From Persicaria tinctoria (taxonomy: Eukaryota > Streptophyta > Magnoliopsida > Caryophyllales > Polygonaceae), in assembly GCA_037127255.1 (NCBI GenBank), contig JBANSL010000002.1:6120001-6184000 (forward strand): DNA of 64,000 bases, read 5' to 3'. The notes beneath the pieces are model-generated. The model was not told where the DNA came from, searched no databases, and worked only from the letters and a program-made list of their open reading frames with translations. Made by a program: the position numbers and the translations under genes. Positions 58,001 through 64,000 of this stretch are shown one piece after another (position 1 is the first letter of the stretch; every line of letters starts with the position of its first letter).

Positions 58001-61000
58001 AGGTGGAGTAGACTTCACCTTCAAAACAGTAGACCGTCTTCCAACTGAAAACATTGAGCCATGCGATGATCAATGCTACATAATAATGAAACTAAGTTGA
58101 GCATCTAAGAATTCGCGAAGATATTTAAAGGAAGGATCAGGCAAAAAAAGTACCTAAAATGGAAGACAGCAAATCATCATCCTCAGGAACAAGGCCCACC
58201 GTTCTTTGGGATTGAGTAGCCTCTGAGGATTCAACAGAATTTAGGCTTTGCAGAGTCATAGTACTTTCATCAAAACTTCTTTTCTTTCCAGATATATCAT
58301 TCATGGTGGCATCTTGATCTCCTTGCATAAGAACTTCCCTTTCTGGTGTTGACCCTACAAACAGTCCATCTGATTGGCTAACAGGGACATCTGGAAGGGA
58401 TAACATCTTTTCAGGGGATGGCAATTCAGAATCATTTCCCTCTGGTAATTCCACATTTTCTGAAATAACAGGTTGCCCATCTAACTTGTTGCAAGGTGCA
58501 GAGTCCAATAACTGGTCTTCATTCAAATTCAGATTCAAACCTGTGACATCTGTCAAGGATTCATGGGTTGGACTTGGAGTGAGCAACATACAAAGTGATA
58601 ATTCAGGGGGGTGGGGGTAAATGCAGAGTAGCAGATATTAAGCTTCACTTAAAAGATAGGTACAAAATGACGAACCTTGCTCTTCAGCAACACAAACATC
58701 GGGTGCATCTTTACCCTCTGAGCCAACTCCAAAATCGTTAAATGGCAGGTTTGGCACACTCAACACATTGTTCAAGTCAGTATTCTCTTCACTATTGCGC
58801 AAATTACAGGGCTGGAGTATAGGCTTGGAACCAGAAATTATGTCTGCTCTAGTACCAGCATTTGAGATCTCAGATGCTTCTGGTCTTGTAAAGTCCAGAT
58901 CTCCCTCTTTTTCAGAATAAGAACCTATATGAAGCCCCCCCTCGGCTTCTATCACAGGCTCAAGTGATGATTTATCAGCAAAAGATGTGCACTCAGATTC
59001 TGAACAGAGACCATTGGCACTGGATTTGTCATGACAGTGATCAGGTTGACTAGTGAGAGCGGGTGACATACAACAGGCATTCAGTGACACTGTAGTTTCA
59101 TTTAATCCAGTATCTTGGGCTTCTCCAAATTCTCCGCTTTTGACCCCATTCAAGTCACTCTTATGAAAAGCTCCATCATGAGCACATTCAACATCTAGAC
59201 CTTCAGATGCCTTCAAGACCTGATTGGAATCAGAGGCACAAGTAATAGTTGATGAGTTTATTAGCTCCATGGGCTCAGCAGTTGATGGTGATCCAGTCCG
59301 TGACCTTGATTTCTCAATCTTCTCGTTGCCGAGAGCGCAATCATTATCCTGCAAAGCAGCCTGGTCAGTACCATGAGTGAAAGCAGAAGCTCCTTTATCT
59401 CCTGGTGCAGACTCAGTTGGATCATGGTCTTCCTCCATGCAATCATCACCAATTAGAGCTTCTTGAGCACTGGGCAAGTTTGGTCCCTCCACTAATCCTG
59501 GGGTAGATGGTGCCTGAAACTCAAATTATTTCATCTCTCAAACAATACTAGATGACTAGAAGTAATGAATTCACTTTATATTATCTTCCACTAACAAACA
59601 CAAAATGTATCCAAGTACCCAAGAATAAGAGCCTCCACATTTACATTTAGAAGAAAAAGTACAAACCTCTATGCTGCAATTTGTGGCTATAGCTTCAGAA
59701 GCTTCATGGCGTTCATGCATCTCTTCATCAAGTCCATCACCCTTTTCAGTGGATGGCGGCTCAAATGATGTTTTAGGGTCAACACTAAAACATAAATAAA
59801 AACTAATCACTTTTGCTACACATTCAAAATAATCTTTCCAAACAAATCATTTTCTTCTCCATAAAGAGAATGTATTCATGCAATAAAAAAGAAAAAATAA
59901 ATTGCACAACAGCTTCTCCAGAGAGAAACATAATCCAATTAATAGTATTCTGCAAGTATGATTCCACGAGAATTAGGACAATTAAAGTGCTGAAATCCTC
60001 ATCATCACCTTCTATTAGGCATCCTAAGCATACGAGTCCATGATTTCATATTAAGGTGTTAGTTTGCCAAAATTCTGACTTTAGCAGTCAAACAACATAT
60101 ATGCATACACTATCCCTTAAAAAGAATCTAATTACATATGCAATGGCAATCACTGAAGCTCTAATAAATAATAAAGCATTTGCAATTCTTCCCCCCCACC
60201 CACCACCCAAATAAAAAATACATGTCCCTGAGAATAAGCTGGTAGGGTCCGACACCTGCCCTGCGTAGTTAATAGTTATGTGAGAAGAAGGAAACTATTG
60301 ATGGGTACAGACCAAGTCTTTGGTCTAGAATTATTTTAGTTATTCAGCTTGTTGCTTGATTTCATAGTAATCAATTTCCTAAATTGTAGTAGTGGAGTCA
60401 GTAGTTCCTTAATTTTAAGCATCCTAAGCTTAGGCCTTAATTATCTTGAGTAGTGAGCTAGGTGGTGGTTAGCACTGGAAGTTTCTTTTTTCTTATTTAA
60501 GTCATGCTCAGAGTCAATTTGTAAATATGTTTTGACTGAATTCAATATATCAGAAAATGTTGGAGATTCTTCAACAAATCATGTGTGAGATACTTACACT
60601 CAGTGGACTCTATCATAAGCACATCAATTCTGAGTATGAGTTCAAAAATTCACAAATAGGAGCAAAGGCTTGCAAGACAATCTAACCATCATCCTACCAT
60701 GAAGTAAGCAGAACTCCATGTCCTGATGATGTCCCCTTGTTCAGAAGCAACTCCTGTTTGAGAACATAGAAGATGGTTAAGCAACAATATGCATAAGCAT
60801 AAACTAGGCAACAATGAGTTTATGGATGTATAACATATTAATATGCCGATATGAAAATAGGAGGCATGGGGAACAGAGTATAAAACAACAAGATGCTGAT
60901 CAGACAAGGAGGTACTCAGGCACTGACAGATAACTCTCCTATAAAATCTTTAAACTAGTATGATTTACACATAACCATAGCTGGGCAGATAACTCTCCTA

Positions 61001-63650
61001 AAAAGGTCTCTCTTACATAGAATGCACTGACTTTTATTTATTTATTTTAAATCCAGTCTTTTTCATATGCATCTGCTGTAACTTAACATAGATCTCATAA
61101 CCGCTCACTAAGTTTTAACTTTATAGTAAACGACTCCAATTCTACATTTGGACAACAACAACAACAACAACAACAAGGCCAGTATATTGTGGGGCCGTAT
61201 TGTATGCTCCCCTTCCCCGACCAGGTCGAGGAGTTTTTGGAAATATTCAAATTACCTCATCTAGGTCCAGACCAATTTGAGATGCATCTCCATCGCCAAA
61301 ACGCTCTGAAGAAAAATAACATAATATAACTTTAGTCACCAGAGGATGGCATATTACCAAAAAAAACTAAAAGTAGGAGCCACCAACCATCAAGTCCAAA
61401 TTGGGATGTTGAGTAAACCACACCATCCATTGTGTCTTGCAATGTGATCTGTTCCTTTGTACTCACATGGTGATCAACAAAGTTTCTGCAAAATTAGCTG
61501 CATTTAGTGTACAAGTCCAATGGCTCTAATTAATTACACTCTTATTCTTCAGCCTTGAAGAGTAATAAAAACATTTTAAGAAATCTGTAAATGTGAGATC
61601 ATAAGATAGGTATGCTGCATTAGGAACCCACCCCTGAAATAATTCAGTGTCTGGAAGCTCGAAATCATCTAGATCAAATGTCTCTGGTAATGTGATGGAA
61701 TGATATGGTGCCTTAGACTCTTCTGGAGGTAAATCAACAGCAGCTGAGCGAAAAGCCTGCTTGACCTTGAGCAAAGCCTCACTGCAGTCATCAAAAAGGT
61801 AGGTCACCTTTTTAGAATATATCCTCACCACCCCGAGCAAAAGATGGCTAGACAAACGGAGTGCAATGGGCACTTCAGGGGAAAGTATGGAATCTGCAAT
61901 GGAAAAGGAAAAAAATTGGTAAACTATGAAAGAAACCTCTCAACCAGAATTAAGTGTGCACTTATCAACTTATCGTTTATATTGTGTCATATCAGGAAAA
62001 TATCACTACTTTTAGTACAGGAAAGGTAGAAACTGCAATATAACAACAACAACACAGGAAAGGTAGAAACTGCAATATATAAACACATAAGTTACCCAAA
62101 TTGAGAATGGTAAATTGGTTTTCTGGAAAAACATGCACAACCATCAACTAAACATGACATTGATCCAAACATAAAAGGAAAGACCAAATCCATAAAAGCT
62201 TAACATTTGGGAAAGGATGCATAATATATACTACCATGACATAAATTGTAAAGAATCAGCCATCTAGTTTTATTTTAGCAAAGAACTAGAATATCTACTA
62301 CTTTCTCCATCCCACCATAAATCCCAAATGAACACATTGATCGATTTCCCACCCAAAAGTATGACAGCTTACTAGAATATCTTTCTGTTCTTTCTTCTGT
62401 ATATTTTCCTGGACTTCTGCAATGACTGTTTTTCTTTCAAGTATCTGATTTGGAACTGCACTAGCACAAGTTTTTATCAATTACATGTTAAGCAACATGG
62501 CCGTCAGATCCCCCTTCTATCAGTTTTTTGGTTGGATTTCCTGTTCTATGGTTGCTAGGGTTTATGTACAAAAATGGGAACTTGATGAAACTGGGAAAGT
62601 TTCTTGCTTCTTCTTTTTATGCTTTGTGACAGGTGAGGTGGTAGCCAAGGCAAAAATTCCGTGAAATTATAATTTAAAAAAAATCCATGGTTTGTGGTAT
62701 ATGTGCTTGGTGAATCTCAGGAGTTAGAGAAGGGAATTATTTTTTGTGGGGTCTGTAAAAATGTGTTTGCCCGTGAAGTTGTGAAAATGTGTCTGACTGT
62801 GAATTTGTGGATTGTGAAGATGTGTTTGTCCGTGAAGTTGTGAAAATGTGTTTGTCCAAATAATTTCACGGTGTGTGAAAAAAATGAAATTTCGGTTTTG
62901 ATTATTATCTGATTCATCACTCCACATTAGAATTTGGCCAAACATCCAGTATGTGAAATGAAATTCCAGAACCATACCAAATAACAACTATCAGGAATGA
63001 TATTCCACATTGATACCTACATAACCCACCCGATTTCCGGTTTCAATCCGATACCTTGAGTATGGTAAACTAAGCCAAAATTAATGTCAGGTAATAAACA
63101 TAAATCAGCAATCATTAACCCCGCTAATTTCCAGCATTATATATAGCTACTTGACTTAATATTTAAAGTTAAGGATACCATTACCAGTTAGTAAAGAAGT
63201 ATGACCGATACACAACTGCAGAGGTATATCAATGTGGCTACTTGGTGCAACAGAGAGAATCAATTTGATATAAGAAGATGCAGCAAACTTAAGTTTCTAA
63301 CCTGAAATTGCTTTACTTTAAACCAGGAAAAATTACAACGGATGGCAACAAGAAGTTTAATTAAATTCAACAAACAGACTTTAACCTAGCAGATCATAGT
63401 ATCTGCCGGTCATAATAATAATGAAAGTTAAATACTGGCAGAAATGGTATTAAATATCGTCAGTTATTCAGTTCAAAATACAGATAAAAATTCGATGAGC
63501 AAACAACGGAAAACGGAAAAACTAACCAACAGAGACACCAATATCAGTGTCGGCGACTTGATTCTTCCGAAGTTTGCGTTCCAGATGAGCTGCTATCCAT
63601 ATAGTCCCAAGGGGCCCCTTTTTCGCCAATATAAATTGCGAGTAAAACAT
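55040..63650 (-). CDS. SYN4: Cohesin alpha-kleisin, SYN4/RAD21-type
   Basis: Fifteen exons in coding order (plus coordinates): 63527-63650, 61632-61893, 61388-61485, 61256-61305, 60698-60753, 59667-59784, 58676-59513, 58154-58549, 57900-58044, 57637-57773, 56437-57434, 56068-56101, 55575-55683, 55273-55402 and 55040-55138. They give 1197 residues, longer than Arabidopsis SYN4 (about 1030). The kleisin N-domain that binds SMC3 starts [20 protein letters not shown] and continues through [20 protein letters not shown] to [17 protein letters not shown] conserved mid block has [31 protein letters not shown] and [15 protein letters not shown]. The C-terminal winged helix that binds SMC1 includes [17 protein letters not shown] and [20 protein letters not shown]. 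The long linker is acidic and Ser-rich, with two internal duplications in exon 11. Family role: holding sister chromatids together until separase cleavage. Orthologue choice within the SYN2/3/4 group is by overall likeness to SYN4. Confidence 0.93.
61152..61177 (+). repeat. ACA/CAA microsatellite in SYN4 intron
   Basis: About eight CAA trinucleotides in a row, in the intron between exons 61256-61305 and 60698-60753. Confidence 0.8.
62757..62857. repeat. Tandem GTGAAGTTGTGAAAATGTGT repeat in SYN4 intron 1
   Basis: About four degenerate copies, 26-29 bp each, of a unit like AAATGTGTTTGTCCGTGAAG. They lie in the 1.6 kb first intron. That intron also has a local direct duplication of GGAAAGGTAGAAACTGCAAT at about 62020 and 62058. 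Confidence 0.75.
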
Positions 63651-64000
63651 TTTCTTCCTACTCCACCGCCACTAAAATCCTATAGATCATTCAAATTGTT
63701 CAGCTGTTTCCCTATCCACATACGTGACCGGCCACAATCAAACCCTACAAACCTTCACCCAATAGCTCTTTCGTACAAATTGGCCACAACCACTAAAACC
63801 CTAGATTGCCGCACACGTTCCCCAATCACCTCTTTCAATTCCTGAGCACGAAATCAAGCTCGTGAAGCAAAATCCCCGACTTCGAATCCGGAAGCTCTTC
63901 AATTACAGCAAAATACAGACCTCGAGACGAAATTTCTCGAAGCAGGAGGCTGGAGCACGGATTAAAGGGCAACGGAGCCAGGAGCCAAGAGTGGAGATGG
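63651..64000 (-). promoter_or_regulatory. SYN4 5' UTR and promoter-proximal region
   Basis: Sequence upstream of the SYN4 start codon to the window edge. It contains pyrimidine-rich stretches typical of a plant leader. A leader intron is possible but I cannot fix it. The plus-strand frame ending at 63845 has no family resemblance. Confidence 0.4.

Overview
The window is nuclear DNA from a flowering plant, almost certainly a eudicot. Genes have many short GT-AG introns, the coding exons match well-known plant families, the intergenic DNA is AT-rich, and there are many MITEs (Stowaway, PIF/Harbinger, hAT-like, Mutator-like) plus LINE debris. I cannot name the species. No bacterial operon, CRISPR array, rRNA or convincing tRNA gene is present.

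Layout. 1-924 (+) is the 3' part of an LCAT3-like phospholipase. 1387-4372 (+) is a membrane metallophosphoesterase of the TMEM62/At3g03305 type. 6030-11248 (-) is a TPR-DnaJ co-chaperone with a short N-terminus. 11.3-16.4 kb is a repeat-rich gap holding a dead MULE transposase. 16467-21440 (+) is gamma-tubulin complex protein 2. 22476-28154 (-) is an ARIADNE RBR E3 ligase. 28.5-30.5 kb holds three MITEs. 30891-37048 (+) is FAS1, the large subunit of CAF-1. 38384-38950 (-) is a small four-helix membrane protein. 39.2-42.8 kb is a transposon cluster: a 5'-truncated LINE with its target duplication, a MITE inside a MITE, and a hAT-like element inserted into a LINE RNase H region. 44140-48976 (+) is V-ATPase subunit H. 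49647-52199 (-) is a p32/MAM33-type mitochondrial protein whose second intron carries a 1.1 kb Mutator-like MITE. 52390-54150 (+) is a mitochondrial PPR protein, divergent from the MAM33 gene with 190 bp between start codons. 55040-63650 (-) is a cohesin alpha-kleisin (SYN4/RAD21-type) of 1197 residues.

How the genes relate. These are independently transcribed housekeeping genes, not a pathway cluster. Several concern chromosomes and the cytoskeleton (FAS1, SYN4, GCP2). Two neighbouring pairs, LCAT3 with the metallophosphoesterase and ARI with FAS1, look like conserved ancestral order by comparison with Arabidopsis locus numbers recalled from memory. I found no undescribed multi-gene system. 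The most interesting items are the dated or nested transposon insertions, two near-perfect intronic inverted repeats in the ARI gene, two internal duplications in SYN4, a defective-looking splice donor in the V-ATPase H gene, and the divergent mitochondrial gene pair.

Intron-exon structures were worked out by eye from splice sites and reading-frame continuity, using remembered family sequences. No alignment program was run.
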